Below are positions 36,105 through 45,086 of a stretch of 64,000 bases of DNA, piece after piece. Source of the DNA: Tunturiibacter empetritectus (GTDB taxonomy: Bacteria; Acidobacteriota; Terriglobia; Terriglobales; Acidobacteriaceae); contig NZ_JACCCU010000002.1 of assembly GCF_013410875.1 (NCBI RefSeq), forward strand, positions 1,178,001 through 1,242,000, in the 5' to 3' direction. Position numbers and translations under genes: made by a program. The notes below the pieces were generated by a model. The model was not told where the DNA came from and did no database searches. It worked only from the letters and a program-made list of their open reading frames with translations. Every line of letters begins with the position of its first letter. Within the stretch, counting starts at the first letter, position 1.

Positions 36105-37130
36105 TCAATCAATACCGGCCAAAAGGAATGCGATCTGCTCCGGGCTCGGCAGTTGGCCTTGCAGTCGACTCGGAATATTTGGGGTCACGCTATAAGAAGA
36201 GACGCCGATCGGCAGGGTCGCGTCCTTCAACGCGTACTCAACAATCAGCCGATCCTTCGATTTACAGAGAATAATCCCGATCGACGGCTGCTCTTCTGGC
36301 AGACGAACCGTGTCATCGAGGACCGATAAATAGAACTGCATCTTGCCGATATAGTCCGGCTCGAACTCCCCAATCTTCAGTTCCAGCGCTATCAGGGCGC
36401 GCAATTGCCGGTGGTAGAGAAGCAGGTCGATGAAGAAATCACGTTCACCAACATGAATCTTGTACTGGCTCCCGACAAACGCAAACATATTGCCCATCTC
36501 CTGCAGAAACGCGCCAACGCGTTCAGTCAGTGCCCTTTCGAGCTCTCGCTCACTATGTGCATCCTCCAAGTCCAGGAAGGCGAACGTGTACTCATCTTTT
36601 ACCGCCAACTGAGCGTGAACCGAGGCTGCAGGGTCCAAAGCAGCTCTGAAGTTGGTCTGACTGGTCATCGTTCTTTGAAAAACCTGATTCTCGATTTGGT
36701 GAACCAGGACATTCCGGGACCAGCCAAACTTCCGGCAGCTGCGGATGTAAAACTCCCTCTCCTGTTCGCTCTTGCACTTCTCCAGAATGGTGATGTTGTG
36801 GGACCAGCCAATTTCTCGCACAAGCTGTGCGAGTTTTGCATCCCCTCCGTACACCTCGTAGAAATTCTTCATTCGCCAGAGATTAGCGGCGGAAAAGCCA
36901 TTCGTCGCGGGGAATTCCTTGCGTAGATCCTCTGCCAAACTGCCAACGACGCTCTTGCCCCAGGTATCGCCCTGCTGCTTCTCGACGATCATTCGCCCGA
37001 TATCTGCGTATAGCGAAATCAGCTCGCTGTTGACTGAACGTAAGGCTTGCAGTTGCGCTGATCGGATTCTTTCCTTCAGCGCCTTGAGAAGCGTTTCGTA
37101 TTCCTGCGGGGAGATCAACAGCTGGGCCAC
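36105..37130 (-). CDS. YhcG/DUF1016-family PD-(D/E)XK nuclease
   Basis: The 341-residue protein has the family layout: an N-terminal helical part (INSELISLYADIGRMIVEKQ-like, here VNSELISLYADIGRMIVEKQ), IGWSHNITILEKCKSEQERE and a C-terminal nuclease domain (IDLLLYHRQLRALIALELKI, with E-x-K; then MQFYLSVLDDTVRLPEEQPS and GIILCKSKDRLIVEYALKD). D and ExK give the PD-(D/E)XK active site. Such proteins are common on mobile elements and near restriction or defence loci. It ends in a hairpin. Confidence 0.88.
   Translation of the reverse strand: MAQLLISPQEYETLLKALKERIRSAQLQALRSVNSELISLYADIGRMIVEKQQGDTWGKSVVGSLAEDLRKEFPATNGFSAANLWRMKNFYEVYGGDAKLAQLVREIGWSHNITILEKCKSEQEREFYIRSCRKFGWSRNVLVHQIENQVFQRTMTSQTNFRAALDPAASVHAQLAVKDEYTFAFLDLEDAHSERELERALTERVGAFLQEMGNMFAFVGSQYKIHVGERDFFIDLLLYHRQLRALIALELKIGEFEPDYIGKMQFYLSVLDDTVRLPEEQPSIGIILCKSKDRLIVEYALKDATLPIGVSSYSVTPNIPSRLQGQLPSPEQIAFLLAGID
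36815..36833. repeat. Copy of the CTCGCACA hairpin inside the YhcG coding region
   Basis: CTCGCACA-AGC-TGTGCGAG is a perfect 8-bp stem followed by TTTT. It matches the core and right T-run of the hairpin at 36042-36072. It encodes part of LAQLVREIG in the nuclease. Two copies 760 bp apart, one coding and one at the 3' end, are unlikely to be accidental. Confidence 0.5.
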
Positions 37131-37178
37131 AAGGCACCTTCCAGACGCTAGTTTAGCGTGTCAGATTCCCAAACCTCA

Positions 37179-37436
37179 CTATCCAATAGCATTGGCCGTA
37201 GCCCACCGCGCCACCTCCACAATCCCAGCAAACTGATGTTCTTCACCCGATGGAGTGGTCAGCGAATAGGCACTGTTTTTATCATCTACAGAAAGGTTCG
37301 GCCTTGTAGCCAACTGCACCGACCAAACACAGAAGCATCGCAAATTGCAGAAGTACATCTCTCCGACCGTATCCTTCATGACGAAGGAAGGGTCAGGGAC
37401 GGCGAACATATCGTAGGAGCAGACTCGACGCTTCAT
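37179..37436 (-). CDS. Hypothetical protein with YFCNLRC motif
   Basis: The 85-residue protein contains MKDTVGEMYFCNLRCFCVWS and ends IVEVARWATANAIG. A frameshifted relative is at 34715-34937, which shows that the family has several copies in this region. Possible starts are at 37436, 37409 and 37376. The clustered Cys residues suggest a metal site. It follows the recombinase remnant in the same direction. Function unknown. Confidence 0.55.
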   Translation of the reverse strand: MKRRVCSYDMFAVPDPSFVMKDTVGEMYFCNLRCFCVWSVQLATRPNLSVDDKNSAYSLTTPSGEEHQFAGIVEVARWATANAIG

Positions 37437-37519
37437 TATCCGGCGTTCCTTCCACCAGGCCGTATCTTCGCAGAATCATTCCAAGATACTTCAGGCGGCG
37501 CCTATACAAATAGAGTCGC

Positions 37520-37694
37520 TCACCATCAGAGCCAACAAGCCCAGGTTATCGTTGACCGCTATCGCTATCTCCTGTTTGGAGCCGTGATAGCTTTCGGTCG
37601 TCTGGATCGGCCAGTGCCATAGGAGCTTGATCTGCTTACTGCTTTGGGAGGCTTGGGACAGGGCGCTCCGCACACAGCGCACCACCAAGCCCAA
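37520..37694 (-). pseudogene. Tyrosine recombinase C-terminal remnant A
   Basis: On the minus strand KQIKLLWHWPIQTTESYHGS runs into [14 protein letters not shown]. This is the C-terminus of an XerC/D-like integrase; compare [20 protein letters not shown] at 63728-64000. The catalytic Gly-His is degraded to Trp-His and the N-terminal part is missing. The normal stop after VNDNLGL is lost and the frame runs on as LALMVSD, so a sequence break lies at about 37538. Confidence 0.65.
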
Positions 37695-37757
37695 AACAAC
37701 CCGTAGTGTACAAAATTGAACAGATCAGCAGACCTAGAGAGTGTATATAGACTTCTC

Positions 37758-37931
37758 ATGGCCAACCAAATACGAATACTAACCGTGGAGCGCGAAGGTG
37801 ATGACGGGCTGATTGTGACGTTCTCGGACGGAACGACTGGCGGGTATGTGGTGGAGGAACTGCTGGACTTGAGGCCCCACCGTGAGCCGTCAGAGAGTAC
37901 CCCTCAGAACAAAGAGACTATTCCTAAGTAA
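37758..37931 (+). CDS. Small hypothetical protein (57 aa)
   Basis: ATG 37758 gives MANQIRILTVEREGDDGLIV, then TFSDGTTGGYVVEELLDLRP. The beta-rich pattern resembles short DUF2442-like proteins, but I am not certain. It stands alone, downstream of the recombinase remnant. Confidence 0.45.
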   Translation: MANQIRILTVEREGDDGLIVTFSDGTTGGYVVEELLDLRPHREPSESTPQNKETIPK

Positions 37932-37971
37932 TGTGTAAGATGGACGACACAGCTATGCATCGGATGCAATC

Positions 37972-38343
37972 ATGATTGGAACATACAAGCTCTCAGCAAA
38001 GCCGTCACTATTTTTTGAGGGCGAGTTCAAAGGGGAGCTCCGAGGTGTCGCGTTCCTAGCCACATGCTCGACCGAAACAATGCAATGGTTCAGTATCAAC
38101 TGTGGCCAATTCGAGAGAGCCTTCAGCATGCTAATGCCGCGTAGGTTTGCCACTGAGATGGTCGACACCCTCACCCGAGGAGAAGATATCGAGTTCCCTG
38201 GCCTATACGAACAGGAGCAATTTGGCTGTGGCTTTCACTACGAATGGTCGCCTGTTTTATCGACCCTCGGATCCTCAACTGTCAGACCGCTTGCTTCTCC
38301 GACGCGCAGCCCGGTGCTTGCCAACAACCCGAGCAACGTGTGA
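37972..38343 (+). CDS. Hypothetical protein, C-terminus probably altered
   Basis: Residues 1-95 look like a real protein (MIGTYKLSAKPSLFFEGEFK, GELRGVAFLATCSTETMQWF, RRFATEMVDTLTRGEDIEFP). The last 25 residues are Ser/Pro/Arg-rich and look out of frame. About 40 bp after the stop there is a short SSB-like fragment, so a join may lie near 38250-38380. No family recognised. Confidence 0.4.
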   Translation: MIGTYKLSAKPSLFFEGEFKGELRGVAFLATCSTETMQWFSINCGQFERAFSMLMPRRFATEMVDTLTRGEDIEFPGLYEQEQFGCGFHYEWSPVLSTLGSSTVRPLASPTRSPVLANNPSNV

Positions 38344-38376
38344 GAAAGTGAGCGGGCGTAGGAGATTGAGAGCACT

Positions 38377-38409
38377 ACGTTCAATCACCGCATCGCAGAA
38401 ATTTACGCC
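38377..38409 (+). pseudogene. Possible SSB C-terminal fragment
   Basis: The frame reads TFNHRIAEIYA, matching TFKHRIAEIHA near the end of both SSB proteins in the window. Flanks do not continue the match. Short, so tentative; it would be a third ssb trace. Confidence 0.3.
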
Positions 38410-38522
38410 AAACCCAAAACTGAATTTGTGATGGCTGGTTATCAATCTCCGTGCGCACTAGAACAAAATCTGCATCTAATTTGTCCTAAGCCAGACGTCA
38501 ATCAAGGCGAAGAAAGGCATAC

Positions 38523-38916
38523 ATGACCGAAACGTCAGAACTGACGAACGTAGAGTAATCGTGGTTGACGATGAGGAGAAGATTGCTACCACCCTTGCGA
38601 TCATTCTCAACCAGGCGGGCTTCGAGGCTCGCGCTGTGTTTAGCGGAGAACAAGTGGTTGAATTACTCGACAGCTTCCAGCCTGAAATGATGATCGCTGA
38701 CGTAGTTATGCCAGGCATGACTGGCATCGAGGTCGCAATCGCGGTTCGCAGCAAACTTCCAAACTGCAAAATATTTTTCTTCTCAGGCAAGCTGCCACTG
38801 CCGATCTGCTTGAACAGGCGAAAACGCAGGGTCACGAATTCGAGATTGTCGCTAAACCGATACACCCAACCGATCTACTTGCGAAGTTGGGTGTGTCCAA
38901 TATTATTTACTCTTGA
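38523..38916 (+). pseudogene. Response-regulator receiver gene with two frameshifts
   Basis: An ATG at 38523 (MTETSELTNVE) leads, after a one-base shift near 38552, into VIVVDDEEKIATTLAIILNQ, EQVVELLDSFQPEMMIADVV and MPGMTGIEVAIAVRSKLPNC. After a second shift near 38788 the frame reads QAATADLLEQAKTQGHEFEI and VAKPIHPTDLLAKL to TGA 38916. The acidic pair, phospho-Asp (MIADVVMPG), Ser (FFFSG) and Lys (VAKP) are all present, so it was a functional single-domain regulator. Disrupted now, or affected by sequence errors. Confidence 0.65.
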
Positions 38917-39066
38917 GCCTCGAGGCCGAATCGCCGGTGACAGCGAACAGCCCATCGGCCCACGTCTCCACAAGGATCGTCGGTTTCGTCGCGGATTACC
39001 TTCCTCTCCCATCCTTTTACTATGCCGATCTCCCCAATAAGCGATTCGCTTAGAGGCCGGGTCGGT

Positions 39067-39092
39067 TTCAAAGCCCCAGGTTGTCGTTCACC
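39067..39092. repeat. Recombinase 3'-end repeat, copy B (possible att-like site)
   Basis: The 26 bp starting TTCAAAGCCCCAGG match 63727-63752 at 24 of 26 positions, in the same orientation. Both encode the last residues VNDNLGL plus stop of a tyrosine recombinase. A shorter, diverged copy lies at 37537-37557. Confidence 0.5.
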
Positions 39093-39489
39093 TGCTTGAC
39101 CCACACTGGGACCGCCACGGTTCGCATGCTCTTCCCTTCCCTTCGAGATCGGCCAGGACCCAGCGACCTTCTAGTAGCTGGATTATCTCCACGTCGAGGG
39201 TCGCCAGCTCCTGCCGCCGAAGCGCACAGCCAACCAGCAGCGCCAGAATTACATAATCCCGCTTGCCTTTCAGCGTCGAGCGATCGGGAACGGCAAGCAG
39301 CTCCTTCGCTTGATCCCGTGTCAGCCAGTTCCCCAGCCGAGTTCCCTTTCTGCCGGATGTTCGGGACCTCCGAGAGGCTCGCGGCATCCTCAACCCCAAT
39401 CAGGCCATTTCGCCGCGCCTCCGCGACCAGCTTCCGGACCGCCGAGAGGCGGACATTGACTCGGGAGTCAAGCACCATCCGGCGAAGCC
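39068..39489 (-). pseudogene. Tyrosine recombinase remnant B with frameshifts and internal deletion
   Basis: The frame starts QRLRRMVLDSRVNVRLSAVR and continues KLVAEARRNGLIGVEDAASL, SEVPNIRQKG. It shifts to TRLGNWLTRDQAKELLAVPD and GKRDYVILALLVGCALRRQE (the catalytic Arg region), then shifts back to GKSMRTVAVPVWVKQ, which joins directly to VNDNLGL and stop. The whole catalytic segment with HxxR, H and Tyr is missing. A TAG precedes the N-terminal part. The product is dead; the scar shows recombination or deletion within integrase genes. Confidence 0.7.
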
Positions 39490-39643
39490 TCTGCTAGGCT
39501 TCTATTGTCCGTCTACTGCTTTTTCAGGTCTTCCGTCGGATTGTGAGAAGCGACCTGTTACCTGAGCAAGCTGTTCGTTCTCGAAGAGACGAATGGCGGC
39601 GTCGCGAATTAGCACGAGCAACGTTCCGGACCTTGTGCGACAA

Positions 39644-40396
39644 CTAGACCTGCACCATGCCACCGTCGACAAAAAGCTCAATGCCGGCGACGAAGCTGGA
39701 GTCGTCGGAGGCGAGAAAAACGACGGCCTTTGCAATCTCGTCAGGATGACCCATGCGACCCAGCGGGACCTGGGATGCCAGACCGGCCTTCAGCTGTTTC
39801 GCCTGCTCCTGATCCTGAGCGAGACCGTCGACTCCGGGAGTGTCGATGGGACCGGGACTCACGACATTGACGCGGATCTGCCGTTCCTTGAGTTCGTTAG
39901 TCCACGTGCGGGCGAAGGAGCGGACCGCGGCCTTGGTGGCGCTATAGACGCCGAACGCAGGCATTCCTTTGACGGAAACGATAGAGGCGTTGAGCACGAT
40001 GGCTCCGCCATCGTGCATAAGTGGAAGCGCTTTCTGCACCGTGAAGAAGACGCCCCTAACATTCGTGTCGAAGGTCTTGTCAAAATGCTCTTCGGTCACC
40101 TTATCGATGGTGGCAAACTCGCCTCCTCCAGCATTGGCAAACAGGACATCGATACGGCCATGTTGCTCCTTGATCTGTGCGTAGAGCCTATCGAGGTCTG
40201 CGAGGTTGCTGGCGTCGGCCTGGACGCCGGTCGCACTGGGCCCGATCTCTTTTACGGCGCCGTCGAGTACATCCTTGCGGCGACCGGTAATGATGACTTT
40301 CGCACCTTCTGAGACGAAGCGTTTTGCGGTGGCGAGGCCAATACCGCTTGTTCCGCCGGTAACGAGTGCGATCTTTCCTTCAAGCTTCTTCGACAT
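39644..40396 (-). CDS. SDR family oxidoreductase
   Basis: A classical 250-residue SDR: ALVTGGTSGIGLATAKRFVS (TGxxxGIG), VLFANAGGGEF, Ser in IVLNASIVSVKG, Tyr-x3-Lys in VYSATKAAVRSFARTW and the C-terminal AGIELFVDGGMVQV. NANAG-type motif is FANAG. It lies alone on the minus strand after the recombinase remnants. A glucose-dehydrogenase/FabG-like activity is plausible; the substrate is unknown. Confidence 0.92.
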   Translation of the reverse strand: MSKKLEGKIALVTGGTSGIGLATAKRFVSEGAKVIITGRRKDVLDGAVKEIGPSATGVQADASNLADLDRLYAQIKEQHGRIDVLFANAGGGEFATIDKVTEEHFDKTFDTNVRGVFFTVQKALPLMHDGGAIVLNASIVSVKGMPAFGVYSATKAAVRSFARTWTNELKERQIRVNVVSPGPIDTPGVDGLAQDQEQAKQLKAGLASQVPLGRMGHPDEIAKAVVFLASDDSSFVAGIELFVDGGMVQV

Positions 40397-40522
40397 TGGT
40401 CATCCTCTTGAGGCTTGGCGATCATGGACCGTTTGAATCCTTTCCAAGCTAGGCGAAAACGATCGCACGCATGCGGTCAATATTTCAATCAAGCGTGGAT
40501 TCGTTGCCAGCCAGCGGGGTCA

Positions 40523-40990
40523 CTACCTCATGGCTACAGGCATGTAGAGGCGCTCAATGGCTTTTATCTTGTTGAGGCGGCGGACAAAGCGCTCTTCATA
40601 CGCTTGGAATCTGGCATTCAAATAACTTTGTGTAACCTCGAATGCGAGCGCGGAGCCAAGGATACGAGCTCCTATGACGAGGACATTCATATCGTCGTGT
40701 TCGACCCCCTGGTGGGCGGAGTACGTGTCGTGACATATACCCGCTCGGATTCCCGGCATTTTATTGGCCGCGACGCAGACTCCGACGCCGGAGCCGCATA
40801 TGAGGATGCCGCGATCGGCAGACGAGGCCATAAGCGCCCCGCCTACCGCCGCCGCAAAGTCCGGATAGTCCGAAGGTTCGGTATTGTGAGCGCCGAGATC
40901 GAGCGCATCGTGACCTAGCCGGGAAACATACTCAAGTATTTCCTGCTTAAGCGGAAAGCCCGCATGATCGGAGGCAATGGCAATTTTCAC
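40523..40990 (-). CDS. rpiB: Ribose-5-phosphate isomerase B-like (RpiB/LacAB family)
   Basis: The protein begins MKIAIASDHAGFPLKQEILE and has GILICGSGVGVCVAANKMPG (catalytic Cys in VGVCVAAN), IRAGICHDTYSAHQGVEHDD and MNVLVIGARILGSALAFEV. These match RpiB, which interconverts ribose-5-P and ribulose-5-P, or related allose-6-P isomerases. Length (155 aa) is normal. It is 27 bp downstream of the isochorismatase-like gene on the minus strand. Confidence 0.92.
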   Translation of the reverse strand: MKIAIASDHAGFPLKQEILEYVSRLGHDALDLGAHNTEPSDYPDFAAAVGGALMASSADRGILICGSGVGVCVAANKMPGIRAGICHDTYSAHQGVEHDDMNVLVIGARILGSALAFEVTQSYLNARFQAYEERFVRRLNKIKAIERLYMPVAMR

Positions 40991-41017
40991 CGTGTTTCTC
41001 CATCTTCTTTTGAAAAT

Positions 41018-41833
41018 CTATCGCTGACCACTCTCCATCGCCTTGACCGTTTCGTCCGTTGTTAGGACTGCGTGGGCGAGAAACGCGTAATTAATGAGCG
41101 CCGCCGTATAGCCATATCCCCACTTTGGGTGTTTCGGCCCCGCAGTAGCGTCTTTCACGACGGCTACCTCGAATCCTTGCTCCAGAAATTCCCGTAGATG
41201 AGATTCGACACACATGTTGGCCAACATTCCACCGAGAATGATCTTGCTGATCCTTCGTTTGCGAAGCTGAAGAACGAGGTCGTTTGTCTGTGGCCCCCAC
41301 ACACGATGGGGCGACACCACGATTGTCTTTCCGTCCTCGATGTACGGCTTGAAGCGTGCCAGCCAGTCCGCGCCGGAGCCCTCGAATCCGTCGAGGTTCA
41401 AACGCCCTTTGCGTGCGAACAGACCGGACGTAGCCTCGTCGGTTTCGAGAGGCCCATTGAACTTCCATCCTTTGTCGGTGGGGAAGAAGTAATGAGGAGA
41501 GATGAACACCTCGAATCCCTGAGCCTTCGCGGTCTTGAAGATGCGTTCCATGTTTTCAATGGTGTTGTTTTCCTTCAGACTCTCATGAACAAGAGGCCAA
41601 GAGAGACCCTTTTCGCTCAACACGTCATTTTGAGGATCGATAAATACTACTGCCGTGTCGCTCCTCCCGAGGCTCAGAGCTGATGGCGTCGGCTGTAGAG
41701 TGCTGCCATCTGGGATGCTTTCGATTTCTGACGAATGGAGCATCGGCGGAGTGAATAGCGCAGCGGCAGTAGAAACGCTTGCGGCGGCGATAAAATGCCG
41801 GCGGGAAGTGTTCGGGATATTGCTGATCTCCAT
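41018..41833 (-). CDS. Tat-exported isochorismatase-like cysteine hydrolase
   Basis: ATG 41833 has GAGGAGCG upstream and begins MEISNIPNTSRRHFIAAASV, a twin-arginine signal. The hydrolase domain has TAVVFIDPQNDVLSEKGLSW (catalytic Asp) and ILGGMLANMCVESHLREFLE (nucleophile Cys). The family includes isochorismatases, nicotinamidases and carbamoylases. Periplasmic location is unusual. It precedes rpiB in the same direction. Substrate unknown. Confidence 0.88.
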   Translation of the reverse strand: MEISNIPNTSRRHFIAAASVSTAAALFTPPMLHSSEIESIPDGSTLQPTPSALSLGRSDTAVVFIDPQNDVLSEKGLSWPLVHESLKENNTIENMERIFKTAKAQGFEVFISPHYFFPTDKGWKFNGPLETDEATSGLFARKGRLNLDGFEGSGADWLARFKPYIEDGKTIVVSPHRVWGPQTNDLVLQLRKRRISKIILGGMLANMCVESHLREFLEQGFEVAVVKDATAGPKHPKWGYGYTAALINYAFLAHAVLTTDETVKAMESGQR

Positions 41834-42124
41834 ATCGCTCCTCACAATGCACGCATCCGATGCCGCCACAGCTACAGCGGCATCAACAACTCGATCGTAG
41901 CCGTGCAGAGCACTCGCCGCTATCATGTCTTTCTATTAGCCGTGTCCCCACTACGCACGCCGCTCTGGGAGCGGTTACGCATTGCGGGCGATCCCTCTAG
42001 TTAACGGCTCGAACGGCGAGCAAAGTCATATCGGGGACATCTAACAGAAACCTCTGATTGTGCACGAATCGGCGAAGCAGTACTGTCTTGAGTGGATGAA
42101 CGGCCACAGTCAGGAGCATTGAGG

Positions 42125-42748
42125 ATGAACAGCACAACAGATGGCAACGCGAATGAATTCAACGAATACGTATACTCGCTGAGTCCGGGATACAACGAAC
42201 CGAATGTGCGAGCAGCGTTCAAGAATGCCGTACCGCTCCGAACGATTGTGATGTTTTGTTACGACCCGCGCGCAGCGCAAATACCATTCATGCTGGCCAG
42301 AATTTGGCCGCATGAGGTTTATCCCGGCGAGTTGGTGCTTGACAAAGCTGGCAACAAGGTCGGTTCTAACGCAACTATCTTTCCGATTGTTGTGGCGGGA
42401 GGCCGTGCAATCGATGCACTTCGTTCCATTACGATCGGGCACCATCTCTTCGGTGTCCAAAACATCGTCGTTGCACATCATACGTTTTGCGGAACAACCA
42501 GCTTCACGGCAGATGGGCTTATCGACGCCTTTCAGGCTGAACAGGGTGCGGACCTTTCGGCAGTGTACGAAAGAGACAGCCTGGCGATCCGCGACTTCAG
42601 ATCGTCGCTTAACCACGACGTCAATCTGGTTCGAGCGTCTGCAGGGGTGCCGAGGACTCTCAACATCTACGGCTATTTGTTCCACATCGACACGGATGAA
42701 TTTACGTTGGTCGTAGAGGACGCGCAGAATGTAGCGAGAGCACGATAG
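42125..42748 (+). CDS. Beta-carbonic-anhydrase-like protein
   Basis: ATG 42125 with AGGAG upstream. The zinc-binding signature is present: VMFCYDPRAAQIP (Cys-x-Asp-x-Arg) and NIVVAHHTFCGTTSF (His-x2-Cys), with VVAGGRAIDALRSITIG between. These match beta-carbonic anhydrases, though the sequence is divergent. It may hydrate CO2 or act on CS2/COS-type substrates. It is about 65 bp upstream of the MOSC/ferredoxin-reductase gene in the same direction. Confidence 0.8.
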   Translation: MNSTTDGNANEFNEYVYSLSPGYNEPNVRAAFKNAVPLRTIVMFCYDPRAAQIPFMLARIWPHEVYPGELVLDKAGNKVGSNATIFPIVVAGGRAIDALRSITIGHHLFGVQNIVVAHHTFCGTTSFTADGLIDAFQAEQGADLSAVYERDSLAIRDFRSSLNHDVNLVRASAGVPRTLNIYGYLFHIDTDEFTLVVEDAQNVARAR

Positions 42749-42813
42749 ACGCTCCGCGGAACAAATAGCTCTTTCAAAAGAATTTCTTGTAGCTTTACCT
42801 TAGAAGGTGCACT

Positions 42814-44568
42814 GTGAGTTTGCTTATCTCCGTGAACGTCGGCCTTCCTCGCGATATTGAATGGCAAGGCAAGATCGTCCACACCGCCATCTGGAAGCGG
42901 TCCGTAGCGGGCAGGGTGATGGCGCGGCGTCTTAACCTTGACGGCGATGGGCAGGGCGATCTCGCGGGCCACGGCGGAGAGCATCGAGCCGTGATGGTGT
43001 ATCAACTCGACTCCTATCGCTACTGGGAGGCTCAGTTTCAGCGGCATGACTTTGAGTACGGACAGTTCGGAGAGAATCTGACAGTCGATGGTCTTTCCGA
43101 TGATGAGGCCTGCATTGGTGATCGCTACCGGATTGGTGCTGCGCTGTTCGAGGTGACTCAGCCGCGGGTCACTTGCTATCGCGTCGGCATACGGATGAAT
43201 AACCCACAGATGCCCTCGCTGCTTGTTTCGCACAAGCGACCGGGCTTCTATTTCCGTGTGATTGAGGAAGGGGACATTGGCGCGGGAGATGAGATCGTCA
43301 AGGTTGCTGATGGGCCGGAACATGTCAGTGTCGCCGAAGTCGATGCGCTGCTTTACTTGCCTGGCCATCCGCGCGATCAACTGGTACGTGCCCTCCTCAT
43401 CCCCGCACTTAGCGCGGGTTGGAAAGGATCGTTGCAAGCTCTGGTCGAGGCGGACAAGCAGGGTGGCAATGCCGGCCTCGCCCCCACCTCCGCGGCACAG
43501 CCGGCGTGGAGCGGATTTCGACTGCTGCGCGTAGCAGCGGTGCAGCGAGAGAGCGCTGACGTGCGCTCTGTCATCCTCGAGTCGGAGGATCGGAGCCCAT
43601 TACCGGTGCCTCTGGCCGGTCAATTTCTGGTCTTCAAGCTTCGGCTCGACAAGGACTCAACTCCAATCCTGCGAAGCTATTCGATGTCTGGTCCGCAGGA
43701 TGCAGCAACCTATCGCGTCAGCGTGAAGCGTGGTGATGGCGCAGGCAGCCACTACTTTCATGAACGCATCCAGGTTGGCGATCTACTTCAGGTAAGCGCG
43801 CCGAGAGGCAGCTTTACGCTTGCACCGAACGACAAACCCGTCGTGCTATTGAGCGCGGGTATCGGGGCGACGCCTGTACTCTCCATGCTTCATTCGCTAG
43901 CGGCCACAGAAGCAAATTCCAAGCGAGAGATCTGGTGGTGCTACGGAGCACGCAACGGCAGAGAACACCCATTTGCGGCGGAAGCACGGGAGCTTTTGAA
44001 GGGTCTTCCCCAGAGCCGTTCGTTGGTCACTTATAGCAAGCCGGAGGCTGGAGATCAGCCGGGGAAGGACTACGACGTTCAAGGGCACCTTAATCTGGCG
44101 TTATTGGAACAACGCAACATACCGAAAACAGCGGACTTCTATCTGTGCGGACCAATTGCTTTCATAGCGGATCTCACAGCTGGGTTGAAGTCCTGGGACG
44201 TTACCGATACGTGCATACATTCAGAGATATTCGGCGCGGGACCGTCAATAACACCTGGAATCGCGAGCATGACACTACCGCCATCACATCCACCCACCGA
44301 AACTGTTAGCACCGGTCCGAAAGTTTCCTTCACACGTAGTGGTTTCACCGTTCCGTGGAACTCGCATTATGGAAGCCTTCTCGAATTCGCTGAAGCTTGC
44401 GATATTCCTGTCAGGTGGTCATGCCGGGTTGGTGTATGCCACACGTGCGAGTCCGGGCTGATCGACGGCAGAGTCGACTACTCACCCGAGCCGCTTGATC
44501 GGCCTTCTGAGGGGAACGTTTTGATCTGCTGTTCGACCCCTCGGTCAGAGGTTGAATTGGATCTCTGA
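42814..44568 (+). CDS. MOSC – FAD/NAD oxidoreductase – 2Fe-2S fusion
   Basis: The 584-residue fusion starts with a MOSC domain ([34 protein letters not shown]; about 1-170) as in YiiM. A short linker leads to a ferredoxin-reductase FAD domain ([11 protein letters not shown], RxYS motif) and NAD domain ([20 protein letters not shown]). A plant-type ferredoxin follows ([20 protein letters not shown]...LICCSTP, four Cys). It may reduce N-hydroxylated or sulfur substrates through molybdenum-cofactor-linked chemistry. GTG start. Confidence 0.9.
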   Translation: MSLLISVNVGLPRDIEWQGKIVHTAIWKRSVAGRVMARRLNLDGDGQGDLAGHGGEHRAVMVYQLDSYRYWEAQFQRHDFEYGQFGENLTVDGLSDDEACIGDRYRIGAALFEVTQPRVTCYRVGIRMNNPQMPSLLVSHKRPGFYFRVIEEGDIGAGDEIVKVADGPEHVSVAEVDALLYLPGHPRDQLVRALLIPALSAGWKGSLQALVEADKQGGNAGLAPTSAAQPAWSGFRLLRVAAVQRESADVRSVILESEDRSPLPVPLAGQFLVFKLRLDKDSTPILRSYSMSGPQDAATYRVSVKRGDGAGSHYFHERIQVGDLLQVSAPRGSFTLAPNDKPVVLLSAGIGATPVLSMLHSLAATEANSKREIWWCYGARNGREHPFAAEARELLKGLPQSRSLVTYSKPEAGDQPGKDYDVQGHLNLALLEQRNIPKTADFYLCGPIAFIADLTAGLKSWDVTDTCIHSEIFGAGPSITPGIASMTLPPSHPPTETVSTGPKVSFTRSGFTVPWNSHYGSLLEFAEACDIPVRWSCRVGVCHTCESGLIDGRVDYSPEPLDRPSEGNVLICCSTPRSEVELDL

Positions 44569-44627
44569 CAGCAGGGTCGAAGTATTAAAGGCCCAGAGCA
44601 CTCAAGTCCGGCGGTTCGTCGGGCCGT

Positions 44628-45038
44628 CTTCCCAAGGGCCAATGGATCGGCTGACCTGATCGGTAACTCATTGATACTCGCATTTCGCGCAAACATTAAA
44701 CCCTGCTCGTCGAAGTTCCAATTCTCATTGCCGTAGGCGCGAACCAGTTTCCCGAGTCATCGTGGTATTTGTACGCGAACCGTACTGCGATAGGCTTCCA
44801 TGGAACGGCCACAACTCCTTATGAGTCGGTAGTCTAACTCTCTTGTCCACTTTTGTGAGAGGAGTGCGACAATCTGCTCTCTACCATTTGCAAATTCGGC
44901 ACGGTTCCGCCAACGTGAATCGACAGTGTAGGCGAGAGACCTTCTCGGGGCACGCGTGTTCCGGCCGTCTTCGGCGAGACAAACCTTTTGAATTGCAGTC
45001 TCTTGTGTGAACGGAGGTAATGGCGGACGTGAGGTCAT
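44628..45038 (-). pseudogene. DUF1348 (NTF2-like) gene with at least three frameshifts
   Basis: From ATG 45038 the protein reads [40 protein letters not shown] and [13 protein letters not shown], a clear DUF1348 start. After that the match jumps frames: [19 protein letters not shown] is one frame on, and [28 protein letters not shown] another. Together they cover the whole roughly 150-residue family. So the gene is broken by indels near 44800, 44780 and 44730. Confidence 0.7.
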
Positions 45039-45086
45039 GACGTTAGGCACCTTTCTAAGTCAGCTCAATGGTTCTCAGCATCGGAT

